From the NCBI RefSeq assembly GCF_900240945.1, contig NZ_OESG01000014.1, positions 1,470,015 through 1,534,014 of the forward strand: DNA of 64,000 nt, read 5' to 3'. Shown one piece after another: positions 17,334 to 25,852 of this stretch. Made by a program: the position numbers and the translations under genes. Source of the stretch: Mycobacterium sp. 3519A (GTDB lineage: Bacteria > Actinomycetota > Actinomycetes > Mycobacteriales > Mycobacteriaceae). The notes under the pieces are model-generated. The model did not search any database, was not told where the DNA came from, and worked only from the letters and a program-made list of their open reading frames with translations. Numbering within the stretch: position 1 is the stretch's first letter; each line of letters starts with the position of its first letter.

Positions 17334-18182
17334 TCAACTCGGCGGGGTGAAGCCGCCGGGATCGGGCGGTGCCGCTGGCTGCGGCCGATAGGTGGGCTGG
17401 ACCGGTGGCGGAGCAGCGTTCTGGGCTGTGCGCGCCTGCAAGCGCGCCAACTCACGGCGGTGGCGCTCGGCCAGCACGGCGGCCAGCACCAACTGCGGCG
17501 GCACGCCGGGTGGAGGTGGCGGTGAGATCTGAGCGGCCACCTCGGCGGCGATCCGGTATGCGATCTGGTCACGGATAGCGGGATCCAGTTGTGCTGCGCG
17601 CGAAAGGAATTGGCGGGCACGCTCGGCCTGTCCTGGACCGAGTCCGGACAACTGCAACGAAGACGCCCACCATGCGAGCTGCGGCGGCATCGGCGGCGGT
17701 GGGCTCAGCTTCGGGGCGCGTTCGCTGATCACCACGGTGCCGGCGAAGATATCGCCGATGCGCTTTCCCTTCGGCGACAGCATGCTGCAGATCACCGCAG
17801 GGCCGCCGACCAGAGTCCAGATCTCGATCACACCCGCCAGCGCGCGAAACAGCGCCTGGCGGAAGCGTTCTGGACCGCCGTCCTCTGAAACCACCCGCAG
17901 CCCCAACGCCATTTTTCCCAGTGACCGACCCCTGGTCGCTGTCTCGAACACGAGTGGGTAACCGACCAGTGCCAGCACGGTGAAGATAATCAACACCGCG
18001 GCCGACAATGCATCGTCGAATTGGGACAGCATGGTCGCCCACAACATCACGCCGATCACGTAGATTACGAACACCACCGTCAGGTCGATCAACGCCGACA
18101 ACGCGCGCACCGGGAGTTGAGCGATCTGAACATCCAGGACTACGGCATCGCCGGTCACCACTGGTTCTTGCTGGCCGACCAT
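17334..18182 (-). CDS. RDD-family membrane protein (Rv3695-like)
   Basis: The 282-residue product has an RDD domain (PVRALSALIDLTVVF, with the Arg and Asp in the first helix, and GRSLGKMALGLRVV before the next) in the first 170 residues and a cytoplasmic, Pro-rich and Ala/Arg-rich tail with a coiled-coil-like stretch. The family's function is unclear; some members affect transport or salt tolerance. The ATG at 18182 was chosen because it starts just before conserved sequence. It is divergent from the SpoIIM-like gene by 28 bases and begins a conserved block also seen in H37Rv order. Confidence 0.82.
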   Translation of the reverse strand: MVGQQEPVVTGDAVVLDVQIAQLPVRALSALIDLTVVFVIYVIGVMLWATMLSQFDDALSAAVLIIFTVLALVGYPLVFETATRGRSLGKMALGLRVVSEDGGPERFRQALFRALAGVIEIWTLVGGPAVICSMLSPKGKRIGDIFAGTVVISERAPKLSPPPPMPPQLAWWASSLQLSGLGPGQAERARQFLSRAAQLDPAIRDQIAYRIAAEVAAQISPPPPPGVPPQLVLAAVLAERHRRELARLQARTAQNAAPPPVQPTYRPQPAAPPDPGGFTPPS

Positions 18183-18210
18183 ACTGCGCCAGGCTACTAG
18201 GATTTGCCAC

Positions 18211-19203
18211 GTGGATGTCGATGCGTTCGTGCTGGCGCACCGCCCGACGTGGAACCGACTCGAGGTGCTGGTCAAGAAGCGCCGCCGGCTGACCGGCGCG
18301 GAGGTCGACGAACTGGTCGACCTCTACCAGCGGGTGTCCACCCACCTCTCGATGGTGCGCAGTGTGTCCACCGACGGAATTCTCATCGGTCGGTTGTCGG
18401 GCCTGGTGGCGCAGGCGCGTTCGGTGGTGACCGGCGCGCACGCGCCGCTGTGGCGTGAGTTCGTCCGGTTCTGGACGGTGTCGTTCCCCGTCGTTGCGTA
18501 CCGGTCATGGCGGTGGTGGCTCGGCACTGCCATCGCGTTCTTCCTCGTCGTGGTGCTGATCGCGTTGTGGTTGTCCGGGAACCACGAAGCGCAGGCAGCT
18601 CTGAAAACCCCGAGCGAGATCGAGGAACTGGTCAACCACGACTTCGCGTCCTACTACAGCGAGCATCCGGCTGGATCGTTTGCGCTGCAGGTGTGGATCA
18701 ACAACTCATGGGTGACCGCGCAGTGCATCGGGTTTGCAATCCTGCTCGGTATCCCGATCCCGTACATCCTGTTCCAGAACGCGGCGAACCTCGGTGTCAT
18801 CGGGGCGTTCATGTTCGACGCGGGCAAGGGGGACGTGTTCCTCGGTCTTCTGGCCCCGCACGGGTTGCTCGAACTGACCGCGGTGTTCTTGGCAGGCGCG
18901 GTCGGCATGCGACTCGGCTGGTCGGTGGTCTCGCCGGGAAACCGGCCGCGCGGTCAGGTTCTGGCCGAACAGGGCCGAGCCGTGGTGGCCGTTGCTGTCG
19001 GACTGGTTGTCGTGCTGCTGGTTTCAGGGCTCATCGAGGCGTTGGTGACGCCGTCGCCGCTACCAACGGCGGTCCGCATAGGTATCGGTGTCGCAGCCGA
19101 AATAGCTTTTCTCGGTTACGTTTTCCACTTCGGGCGCAAAGCGGTGAGGGCGGGCGAGAGCGGCGACGTCGAGGATGCGCCTGACCTGGTCCCTACGACT
19201 TAG
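18211..19203 (+). CDS. SpoIIM/DUF95-like membrane protein (Rv3694c-like)
   Basis: The 330-residue product starts at GTG 18211 and has a cytoplasmic N-terminal helical region (VKKRRRLTGAEVDELVDLY) and five or six membrane helices with the stage-II-sporulation-M signature (LFQNAANLGVIGAFMF, LLAPHGLLELTAVFLAGA). Mycobacteria do not make classical endospores; in this block the protein sits with MoxR/DUF58 genes, which suggests a role in assembly of a membrane complex. Its 3' end overlaps the convergent DUF58 gene by four bases. Confidence 0.82.
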   Translation: MDVDAFVLAHRPTWNRLEVLVKKRRRLTGAEVDELVDLYQRVSTHLSMVRSVSTDGILIGRLSGLVAQARSVVTGAHAPLWREFVRFWTVSFPVVAYRSWRWWLGTAIAFFLVVVLIALWLSGNHEAQAALKTPSEIEELVNHDFASYYSEHPAGSFALQVWINNSWVTAQCIGFAILLGIPIPYILFQNAANLGVIGAFMFDAGKGDVFLGLLAPHGLLELTAVFLAGAVGMRLGWSVVSPGNRPRGQVLAEQGRAVVAVAVGLVVVLLVSGLIEALVTPSPLPTAVRIGIGVAAEIAFLGYVFHFGRKAVRAGESGDVEDAPDLVPTT

Positions 19204-20522
19204 AGCTTGCCGCTTGCCTTCATGGCCAGATAGTGGTCGGCGAGTTCAGGCGCCAACTGGTCGGGAGGCGCGTCCACCACGTCGACTCCTGACCGCCGCA
19301 ACCGCGATGCGATCGCCCGCCGGTCGTTGCGGGCGCGTTCGGCCGCGGCCGCGTCGTAGACCTGAGCTGCGTCGGCGCGCCCGGCGGCCAGCTGGTCGAC
19401 CCGCGGATCCGCCACGGCGGCGATCAGCAGTTGATGTTTGGCGGACAGCTGCGGCAGCACCGCCATCAAACCCTCGTCGAGTGCCGACGCGTTCAGGTCC
19501 GTCAACAGCACCACGAGCGCGCGGCGTCGGATCCGCCGGTGCACGGTGGCCGACATCGCCCGCGCGTCGGACTCCACCAGGGCGGGTTCCAGCGGCGCCA
19601 TCGAGTCGACCAATTGTGAGAGGAGTTCGGTGCGCGACGCGTTGAACACGCCTGCGCGGGTCACCCGGTCGTGGGCGATGAAGTCGACGTGGTCGCCTGC
19701 GCGGGCCGCCAGCGCCGCCAACAGCAGCGCGGCGTCCATCGACCAGTCCAGCCGGGGCCAGCCGCCAGGATCGGCAAGGGTCGGATCGACTCCGACCCGG
19801 CCCGCCGACGTGCGCCCGGTGTCCAGCACGATGACTACCCGGCGGTCCCGCTCCGGCCGCCATGTCCGCACCACCACATCCCCGCGTCGCGCGGTGGCGC
19901 GCCAGTCGATGGAGCGAACGTCGTCGCCGATGACGTACTCGCGTAGCGAGTCGAATTCGGTGCCCTGACCCCGGATCAGCACGGGCGTCATGCCTTCGAG
20001 CTCACGCAGTTTCGCCAGCCGCGACGGCAGATGCTTTCGCGACAGGAACGGAGGCAGAATGCGGATCTGCCACGGTACCCGGTGAGAGCCTTGGCGGCCC
20101 GCCAGGCCCAGCGGCCCGATCGAGCGTGCGGTGACCAGCGCGCTGTGCTGATCGCCGCGCCGGACAGGACTCAGCCGGGTGACAAGCCGAACATGTTGAC
20201 CCGCAGGAATGTTGACGGCGTGCGTGCGGGGTTCGGCGCGGGTGCTCGGCGCCCAGGCGTCGCGGATCTGGCCGCGGAACCGCCTGCGGTTGGAGTTCCC
20301 GACCACCAGAACGGCGTCGACCGGCTGACCGAGCCGGGCCACGGTATCGCCCAGCCGGCTGCAGTTGAGCCGACGCGGGCTGGCGGCGAGCGCGATGTCG
20401 GCCGCGACGACCGCGACCAACGCTGCCAACAGCACGACGAACGCGAGCGCGGGCGACGGCGCCAACGCGATCGGCAACACGCAGATCAACGCGACGAGGC
20501 CGACGCGGCCGGTCAGCACCAC
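19200..20522 (-). CDS. DUF58 protein with von Willebrand-like domain (Rv3693-like)
   Basis: The 440-residue product has two N-terminal membrane helices (residues 5-50), a beta-rich segment, and the DUF58 core LREYVIGDDVRSIDWRATAR followed by a von Willebrand A-like domain (VVIVLDTGRTS, with a partial metal-site DxGxT instead of DxSxS). DUF58 proteins are encoded with MoxR AAA+ ATPases, which probably remodel them. Start at GTG 20522, overlapping the moxR stop by one base, so they are translationally coupled. Confidence 0.87.
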   Translation of the reverse strand: MVLTGRVGLVALICVLPIALAPSPALAFVVLLAALVAVVAADIALAASPRRLNCSRLGDTVARLGQPVDAVLVVGNSNRRRFRGQIRDAWAPSTRAEPRTHAVNIPAGQHVRLVTRLSPVRRGDQHSALVTARSIGPLGLAGRQGSHRVPWQIRILPPFLSRKHLPSRLAKLRELEGMTPVLIRGQGTEFDSLREYVIGDDVRSIDWRATARRGDVVVRTWRPERDRRVVIVLDTGRTSAGRVGVDPTLADPGGWPRLDWSMDAALLLAALAARAGDHVDFIAHDRVTRAGVFNASRTELLSQLVDSMAPLEPALVESDARAMSATVHRRIRRRALVVLLTDLNASALDEGLMAVLPQLSAKHQLLIAAVADPRVDQLAAGRADAAQVYDAAAAERARNDRRAIASRLRRSGVDVVDAPPDQLAPELADHYLAMKASGKL

Positions 20523-21589
20523 TAGCGCGGCACCGGTACGGCCGAAAGTATGCCGTCGAGCACGCCGTCCGGATTGGCGCCTTCCAACTCGGCCTCCGGC
20601 CGCAACGACACTCGGTGCCGCAGCGTCGGTTTGGCCATCGCTTTGACGTCATCGGGCGTGACGTAGTTTCGGCCGGACAACCACGCCCACGACCGCGCGG
20701 TGGCCAGCAATGCAGTCGCGCCGCGTGGCGACACCCCAAGCTGCAGCGACGGGGAGCGCCGCGTCGCGCCGGCGATGTCGACGATGTAGCCCAACACCTC
20801 GTCGGCCACCAGGACCGTGCGCACAGCCGCCCGTCCTGCCGCCAGATCCGCCGCGCCTGCAACGGGTTTCACCGCCGACAGCTCACGCGGGTCGAAGCCG
20901 CGTGCGTGTCGGTCGAGGATCGCGATCTCCTGATCGCGCGGCGGCAGCGGCACATTGAGTTTGAGCAGGAACCGGTCCAGTTGCGCCTCGGGCAGTTGGT
21001 ATGTGCCCTCGTACTCGATCGGATTCTGGGTCGCGGCGACGATGAACGGGTCCGGCAGCGGCCGCGGTTCCCCCTCGACACTGACCTGGCGCTCCTCCAT
21101 GGCCTCCAGCAGCGCCGCCTGTGTTTTGGGCGGGGTCCGGTTGATTTCGTCGGCCAGCAACAGGTTGGTGAACACCGGGCCGGAATGGAATTCGAATTCC
21201 GCTGTGCGGGCGTCATATACGAGCGATCCGGTGACGTCGCCCGGCATGAGGTCTGGAGTGAACTGCACTCGTTTGAAGTCGAGTTGCAACGCGGCGGCCA
21301 GCGTGCGCACCAACAGGGTTTTGGCCACCCCCGGCACGCCTTCGAGCAGGACGTGGCCGCGGCACAGCAGCGCGATGACCAGACCACTGACCACGGCGTC
21401 CTGACCGACCACGGCCTTCGCGATCTCACCGCGCAGCGCCAGCAGGGCATTTCGCGCTGTCTCCGATGTCGCCGCCGCCGCGGCTCCGGTCTCCGATGTC
21501 GCCGCCGCCGCGGCTCCGGTCTCCGATGTCGCCGCCGCCGCGGCTCCGGTCTCCGATGTCGCCGTGCTGTCTGCTGTTGGCTGCGTCAC
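20522..21589 (-). CDS. moxR2: MoxR-family AAA+ ATPase (Rv3692-like)
   Basis: The 355-residue product is a MoxR AAA_3 ATPase with Walker A GVPGVAKT at residues 84-91, Walker B LLLADEINRTPPKTQ and a sensor-1 VAATQNPIEYEGTYQLPEAQLDRF segment. MoxR proteins act as chaperones that assemble or metallate partner complexes, here probably through the neighbouring DUF58 protein. The first 45 residues are a low-complexity tail of three perfect ten-residue units (TSETGAAAAA) plus a partial one, from a 30-base DNA repeat. The gene begins at GTG 21589 and overlaps the DUF4350 stop. Confidence 0.9.
   Translation of the reverse strand: MTQPTADSTATSETGAAAAATSETGAAAAATSETGAAAAATSETARNALLALRGEIAKAVVGQDAVVSGLVIALLCRGHVLLEGVPGVAKTLLVRTLAAALQLDFKRVQFTPDLMPGDVTGSLVYDARTAEFEFHSGPVFTNLLLADEINRTPPKTQAALLEAMEERQVSVEGEPRPLPDPFIVAATQNPIEYEGTYQLPEAQLDRFLLKLNVPLPPRDQEIAILDRHARGFDPRELSAVKPVAGAADLAAGRAAVRTVLVADEVLGYIVDIAGATRRSPSLQLGVSPRGATALLATARSWAWLSGRNYVTPDDVKAMAKPTLRHRVSLRPEAELEGANPDGVLDGILSAVPVPR
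21461..21564 (-). repeat. 30-base in-frame tandem repeat in moxR
   Basis: Three identical 30-base units (21461-21490, 21491-21520, 21521-21550) and a 14-base partial copy encode TSETGAAAAA repeats at the MoxR N-terminus. Because the unit is a multiple of three, copy number can change without a frameshift. Confidence 0.9.
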
Positions 21590-22737
21590 GATTGAGCGAC
21601 CTGCCTTTCGATGTTGTCGAGTTCGTTCGCGAGGTTCACCAGATCAGGGTCGCTGGCGGGCGCGGGGCCGAACAGTATGTGCGCCACCGCGTGCCCGGGC
21701 AATCCGCATCGCTCCGATATGGCGGCCACGACATCGGGCGGTTGAGCGTCGGATCCGAGGCCGACGCGTGGTGCCATCCGTTGCAGTGCCGCAGTGCGGA
21801 GCGCCTCGGCCGCACGGTCCCGGGCCCGGCGCGAGCGGTACAGCCGACCGCGGCCCTCGACCGTCTCCGAAGCGCGTACCACCACGGGCAGTTGCTCTGC
21901 CACCAGCGGGCCGATTCGTCGGCCCTTCCACAGGGCCAGTGAAGCGACGACGAGGCACAGTTGGAGGACGATCCATTGCACTTGTGAAGGCATCAAATCG
22001 GTCAGCCTTGCGGCACCTGGAGATTCAGCGCCCGCTTCGCTGTGCTGCGGCGCGTACCAGATCAGTCGTGGATGAGAGCCCGCGAGGTTCATCGCCAGCG
22101 CGGCATTGCCCGCATCGAGCAGACCGCCGTTGGTCATGAATCGGCCGGAGCTCACGACTGTGATCTGACGTCCGTTGTGGCTGTAGCGGATCAGTGCGCC
22201 GCCGTAGCACCGCGTCACGGGTACGTCGCCTGCCGCCTCGTAGCCGTCGGCGAGACCGAGTTGTACCTCGCCCGCACGCTGCGCCTCGCGAAGGTCGCAG
22301 CCGGGTTTCGAATCACCGAAGGTGGTTTCGTCGCCGGGCCGGATTTCCGGAGCCAGCTTCTCGCGCGTCCGGGATATCGGTTCCACCAGCAGTCGATCAC
22401 CGGGCAGGGCAGCCAACCGACGCAGCAGATCATCGTCGAACAGATAAAAGGTCTGCGCGATCAGGATCATCGTGTCAGGGCGGGCGGCGCGCTCCACGGC
22501 GGCGATGTCGTCGGCCACGACGACGTCCGCGCCATGCTCGCGCAGAATGGTGACGAGGGCTCCAGCGCCGTCGGGTGACGTCGACCTCGGATCCATCGGT
22601 CCGCCTGGCCGCGGTGTGGTCAGATATGCGCTGAGCAGTGCCACGCCGACGATCACCGCCAACGCCAACAAGCCCCAGCGAACGCTGCGCCACCGCTGCC
22701 CGAGCGTGGGCCCGACGGCCGTGCGGGAGAACGTCAT
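21586..22737 (-). CDS. DUF4350 membrane protein (Rv3691-like)
   Basis: The 383-residue product has an N-terminal membrane helix (residues 20-40), a DUF4350 domain (PDGAGALVTILREHGADVVVADD, flavodoxin-like) exposed outside, a second membrane helix around residue 255-275 (VLQLCLVVASLALW) and a basic cytoplasmic tail. The function is unknown; the domain is always found near MoxR/DUF58 genes. It overlaps the DUF4129 gene upstream by ATGA and the moxR gene downstream, so four genes form one coupled operon. Confidence 0.83.
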   Translation of the reverse strand: MTFSRTAVGPTLGQRWRSVRWGLLALAVIVGVALLSAYLTTPRPGGPMDPRSTSPDGAGALVTILREHGADVVVADDIAAVERAARPDTMILIAQTFYLFDDDLLRRLAALPGDRLLVEPISRTREKLAPEIRPGDETTFGDSKPGCDLREAQRAGEVQLGLADGYEAAGDVPVTRCYGGALIRYSHNGRQITVVSSGRFMTNGGLLDAGNAALAMNLAGSHPRLIWYAPQHSEAGAESPGAARLTDLMPSQVQWIVLQLCLVVASLALWKGRRIGPLVAEQLPVVVRASETVEGRGRLYRSRRARDRAAEALRTAALQRMAPRVGLGSDAQPPDVVAAISERCGLPGHAVAHILFGPAPASDPDLVNLANELDNIERQVAQS

Positions 22738-23387
22738 CGCACGTCCGCCCAGCCGCCGGAGGCGGTAGGTGCCGACCCGCTGACGTCGACGGCAGGTATG
22801 CGTGACCGCAGGTGGTCATCGAGTTCGGCGACCATTTGGTACGAGCTTTCAGTGCCGGGTCGCTCGCCGTACGTGACGTCGTTGAAAGCCTCAGCGGCCC
22901 TGCGCAACTCGTTGCCAAGCGGTGGTATGGCACGGCCGGCGTCTCTGGCCAATTCGGTCGCCGTGCGACCGGGCACGCGTTCGAGGACTGAACTCTCCTC
23001 TAGCTGCCGCGCAACGGCTCTGAGCCGATGACGAATCGCGGCCGACCAGTTGTCCACGGCGGCAAACTGTTCCGCGGTCGCGCGATGCTCAGCTGCGCTG
23101 AGTTCATGCTCGCCGAACAAGGCTGACTCGCCGCCGCGGTTGGTGCGCATGGTCCGGCGCGCGACCCGGATCGCTACCACGATCGCGACGATCAGCAGCA
23201 TCGCCAGCACAGTGATCGTCAACCATCCACCGGGCAGGGAGGCGCTTGCGTCCGCGAGTTTGTAAAGCACTTCTTCGAGCCAATGGAGGAGGCGTTCGGT
23301 CAGCGACGGCTTGGGGTAGATCGGCTTCGAAAGTTCATGCTGTGCCGCCTCGTGCGCAGCATCGCGATCGATGTCTATCGTCGGCAC
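22734..23387 (-). CDS. DUF4129 membrane protein (Rv3690-like)
   Basis: The 217-residue product starts at GTG 23387, has one membrane helix at about residues 53-75 and a C-terminal DUF4129 domain with AIRHRLRAVARQLEES, VPGRTATELARDA and the conserved FNDVTYGERP ending. DUF4129 resembles transglutaminase-associated regions and occurs with MoxR clusters. The stop of the upstream Pro/Gly/Tyr-rich gene lies two bases before this start, so both are in one operon. Confidence 0.83.
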   Translation of the reverse strand: MPTIDIDRDAAHEAAQHELSKPIYPKPSLTERLLHWLEEVLYKLADASASLPGGWLTITVLAMLLIVAIVVAIRVARRTMRTNRGGESALFGEHELSAAEHRATAEQFAAVDNWSAAIRHRLRAVARQLEESSVLERVPGRTATELARDAGRAIPPLGNELRRAAEAFNDVTYGERPGTESSYQMVAELDDHLRSRIPAVDVSGSAPTASGGWADVR

Positions 23388-23388
23388 G

Positions 23389-24591
23389 TCAAACTTGGGG
23401 GGTCAGCCAGAGGTGGTCAGTCGAATCGGACGGAGCGCCTGGCCCGAACGTCGCACCGGCCTGCAGCACCAGGTCGAACGCCTCGGCACGGATCCGGCGA
23501 TCCGCGTAAAGCAGCACCACGACACCGGCCGAGAAAGGCGCGGTGATGATCTGGCTGATGGCGCTGCCGACGGACAGCAGTGTCAGCGCAACAATCAAAC
23601 CCAACGTGGAAAACGCTGAAGCGAGCACAAGCTGACCGCCCAAGCTGAACGGGATGGAAACCGCGCCGGAGATGAAAACGGCCACGATGCCTGCGAGCAG
23701 CCAGATGCCGAACACTCGCCAGAAGTCCCTGCGAATCAACTTGAACGAGCGCGCCATCGCGGGGACGATCGGCAGCCGCTCCAGCACGATGAGTGCAGGC
23801 GTGAAGTTGAGTATCGTCGCCAAATAGATCAGCCCGACGATCAGGGCCAACCCCAACGGCACACCGACCACGACGGCCGCGACGCCGCCGACAGCCATCG
23901 CGACACCGGTGATGATCAGGACGACAACCCCGATCAGCATCGCGGCGCCGACTATCTCGAGCAGGGTGAAACTGATCAGCGCCCACAGCCGGGGCTTCAG
24001 CCGTCGCCACGCCTCGCCGATGGTGATGGGCGCCCCGAACACCGCGCGACCGATGACCACGGTCAGCATGCCGGTCAGCAGAATCGACGAGAGCCAGGTG
24101 GCCGCCGCCCCGGCAATACTCGACAGCGACGAACCGAGCAGCACACCCGTCTGCACCGGCTCGCCGCCGAGGGTGGGCGTCAGCTGCCCGGCGATTGCAA
24201 GCGGGCCCACCGACAATACGAGCCCAAGAAGGTGAGCGGCCACCACCACGACGGTCGTCAAACCCAGCGTCGCTTTGGGATTGGCGCGGATGTAGGCCAC
24301 CGCGCCGTTGAAGATGTCCGACATTGTCAAGGGGCGGAGGGGAATGACACCCGGCTTGAGAGCCAGCGGTGCGCCGTACCCTGGATAGCCCGGGGGCGGA
24401 TAACCACCTGGAGCGCCGTAGCCCGGGGGCGGATAACCACCTGGAGCGCCGTAGCCCGGGGGCGGATAACCACCTGGAGCGCCGTAGCCCGGCGTCGGAT
24501 GACCCTGATAACCCGGTGGTGGGTAGCCGGGAGGCGGATAGCCCGGCGGCGGCGGACCTGCAGGGGGAAACCCGCCGGCGTCGTTGCTCAT
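23389..24591 (-). CDS. Pro/Gly/Tyr-rich membrane protein (Rv3689-like)
   Basis: The 400-residue product has a cytoplasmic N-terminal tail of about 75 residues made of PPPGY and GAPGG units, then six membrane helices resembling the membrane domain of glycerophosphodiester phosphodiesterases (DUF7847/GPDPase_memb). No catalytic phosphodiesterase part is present. The ATG at 24591 has AGGAT upstream; the frame stays open far upstream, but that stretch overlaps the real SIMPL and YqeY genes on the other strand and is rejected. It is the first gene of the minus-strand MoxR operon. Confidence 0.82.
   Translation of the reverse strand: MSNDAGGFPPAGPPPPGYPPPGYPPPGYQGHPTPGYGAPGGYPPPGYGAPGGYPPPGYGAPGGYPPPGYPGYGAPLALKPGVIPLRPLTMSDIFNGAVAYIRANPKATLGLTTVVVVAAHLLGLVLSVGPLAIAGQLTPTLGGEPVQTGVLLGSSLSSIAGAAATWLSSILLTGMLTVVIGRAVFGAPITIGEAWRRLKPRLWALISFTLLEIVGAAMLIGVVVLIITGVAMAVGGVAAVVVGVPLGLALIVGLIYLATILNFTPALIVLERLPIVPAMARSFKLIRRDFWRVFGIWLLAGIVAVFISGAVSIPFSLGGQLVLASAFSTLGLIVALTLLSVGSAISQIITAPFSAGVVVLLYADRRIRAEAFDLVLQAGATFGPGAPSDSTDHLWLTPQV
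24388..24486 (-). repeat. 33-base in-frame tandem repeat in the Pro/Gly/Tyr-rich tail
   Basis: Three perfect 33-base units (24388-24420, 24421-24453, 24454-24486) encode GYGAPGGYPPP repeats. Degenerate PPPGY units flank them. Copy number could vary in frame between strains. Confidence 0.9.
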
Positions 24592-24666
24592 GATCACCAT
24601 CCTGTCGATGACTCCGCAAATTGACAACGTGGTCGGGCCGCCCGCGCCAGCCGCTACCGTGACGAC

Positions 24667-25341
24667 ATGTCGACTGAGATCACCGTGCGCGGTTCCTTCT
24701 CCGCCTTCGAGCGGCCCGAACGCGCCACCGTGCACGCCATGATCGGTTACGAGGGCGCTGCGATGGAGCCGGTCTACAGCCGCGTCGCGCGTGACTTGGA
24801 TGCCGTCAAGGCTTCCCTGGCAGCGCTGGAGGACGACGGTTCGGTGACGTGGTGGTCGGCAGATCAACTGCGCACCTGGTCGCAGCGGCCGTGGAACAAG
24901 GACGGTAAACAGCTGCCGCTGGTGCACCACGCCAGCGTCGACGTGGAGGTGAAGTTCCGCGACTTCGGCGCGCTGTCCCGTTGGGTGAGCAGGCAGATAG
25001 CGGATATCGAAGGATTCCGCGTCGCGCGGGTCGAGTGGGCGCTGACCGAGAAACGTCGCGAAGCACTGGCCAAGGAAGTACGCACCCGCGCGGTGCGGGA
25101 CGCGGTCACCCGTGCGCAGGCGTACGCCGACGCGCTGGGTCTGGGCGCGATCAGGCCCGTGGCCGTCGCCGACGCCGGGATGCTCGGTGCGCGACCCGAA
25201 ACCGGTCCCGCTGCCGCGTACATGCGTGCAGCGGCCGTCGGCGGTACCTCCGATGTCGAGCTGGTGCCGGAGCACATCGAAGTGTCGGCGGAGGTCGACG
25301 CGCGGTTCCTTGCCGGCGCCGAGTCGGCGCCCCCGGCGTAG
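24667..25341 (+). CDS. SIMPL-domain (DUF541) protein
   Basis: The 224-residue product carries one SIMPL/DUF541 domain: a TVRGSFSAFERPERATVH start, a central NKDGKQLPLVHHASVDVEVKF-like strand pair and a C-terminal ALTEKRREALAKEVRTRAVRDA helix with ALGLGAIRPVAVADAGM. No signal peptide is visible, unlike many members, so it is probably cytoplasmic. The family has no agreed biochemical role. It is divergent from the MoxR operon and 10 bases upstream of the yqeY gene, and both probably share a transcript. Confidence 0.83.
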   Translation: MSTEITVRGSFSAFERPERATVHAMIGYEGAAMEPVYSRVARDLDAVKASLAALEDDGSVTWWSADQLRTWSQRPWNKDGKQLPLVHHASVDVEVKFRDFGALSRWVSRQIADIEGFRVARVEWALTEKRREALAKEVRTRAVRDAVTRAQAYADALGLGAIRPVAVADAGMLGARPETGPAAAYMRAAAVGGTSDVELVPEHIEVSAEVDARFLAGAESAPPA

Positions 25342-25351
25342 CGTTTGCGCC

Positions 25352-25816
25352 ATGGCGGAACTCAAAGATCGGCTGCGCGCCGACCTGACCAGCGCGATGA
25401 AGTCGCAGGACAAGCTGCGGACCGCGACGTTGCGGATGCTGCTGGCGGCGATCCAGAAGGAAGAGGTGGCCGGTGACGCGCCGCGCGAACTGTCCGACGC
25501 CGACCTGATCAAAGTCCTGCAGCGCGAAGCGAAGAAGCGCAGCGAGGCGGCCGAGATCTACACGCAGAACGGTCGCGGTGAGCTCGCCGCGAACGAGCAT
25601 GCGGAGGCGCGCGTCATAGACGACTATCTGCCCACCCAGCTCACCGAAGCCGAACTGGCCGATGTAGCCGACACCGCGATCGCCCAAGTCGCCGAGGAGA
25701 TCGGTGAGCGGCCGGGCATGCGGCAGATGGGTCAGGTGATGAAGGCCGCGACCGCCATCGCCGCAGGAAAAGCCGACGGTGCCAGGCTGTCGGCGGCCGT
25801 CAAGGACAGGCTGTAG
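25352..25816 (+). CDS. GatB/YqeY-domain protein (Rv3688c-like)
   Basis: The 154-residue product matches the stand-alone YqeY family: LKDRLRADLTSAMKSQDK, LRMLLAAIQKEEV, the EARVIDDYLPTQLTEAEL segment and a C-terminal GQVMKAA helix. The domain resembles the tail of the GatB amidotransferase subunit and is thought to bind tRNA; its role alone is not settled. The ATG at 25352 lies ten bases after the SIMPL stop. Confidence 0.88.
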   Translation: MAELKDRLRADLTSAMKSQDKLRTATLRMLLAAIQKEEVAGDAPRELSDADLIKVLQREAKKRSEAAEIYTQNGRGELAANEHAEARVIDDYLPTQLTEAELADVADTAIAQVAEEIGERPGMRQMGQVMKAATAIAAGKADGARLSAAVKDRL

Positions 25817-25818
25817 TC

Positions 25819-25843
25819 GTTTCGTGATCAGGGGCTCGGGTAT
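25819..25843 (+). promoter_or_regulatory. SigF-type promoter of the F420 oxidoreductase gene
   Basis: GTTT (25819-25822), 15 bases, GGGTAT (25838-25843) is a perfect match to the mycobacterial SigF promoter form. The expected start of transcription, about seven bases on, lies only a few bases before the ATG at 25853, so the message may be nearly leaderless. Two more exact matches occur within 2.7 kb. Confidence 0.7.
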
Positions 25844-25852
25844 CCGAGTGCC

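Noticed and set aside
24388..24486. Regularly spaced repeats considered as a CRISPR array
   Set aside because: The 33-base units are directly tandem without spacers, lie inside a coding frame, and no cas genes are present.
24592..25512. Upstream extension of the Pro/Gly/Tyr-rich membrane protein
   Set aside because: The extra 307 codons lie opposite the SIMPL and yqeY genes and the residues are low-complexity Arg/His-rich; the ATG at 24591 gives the family start.
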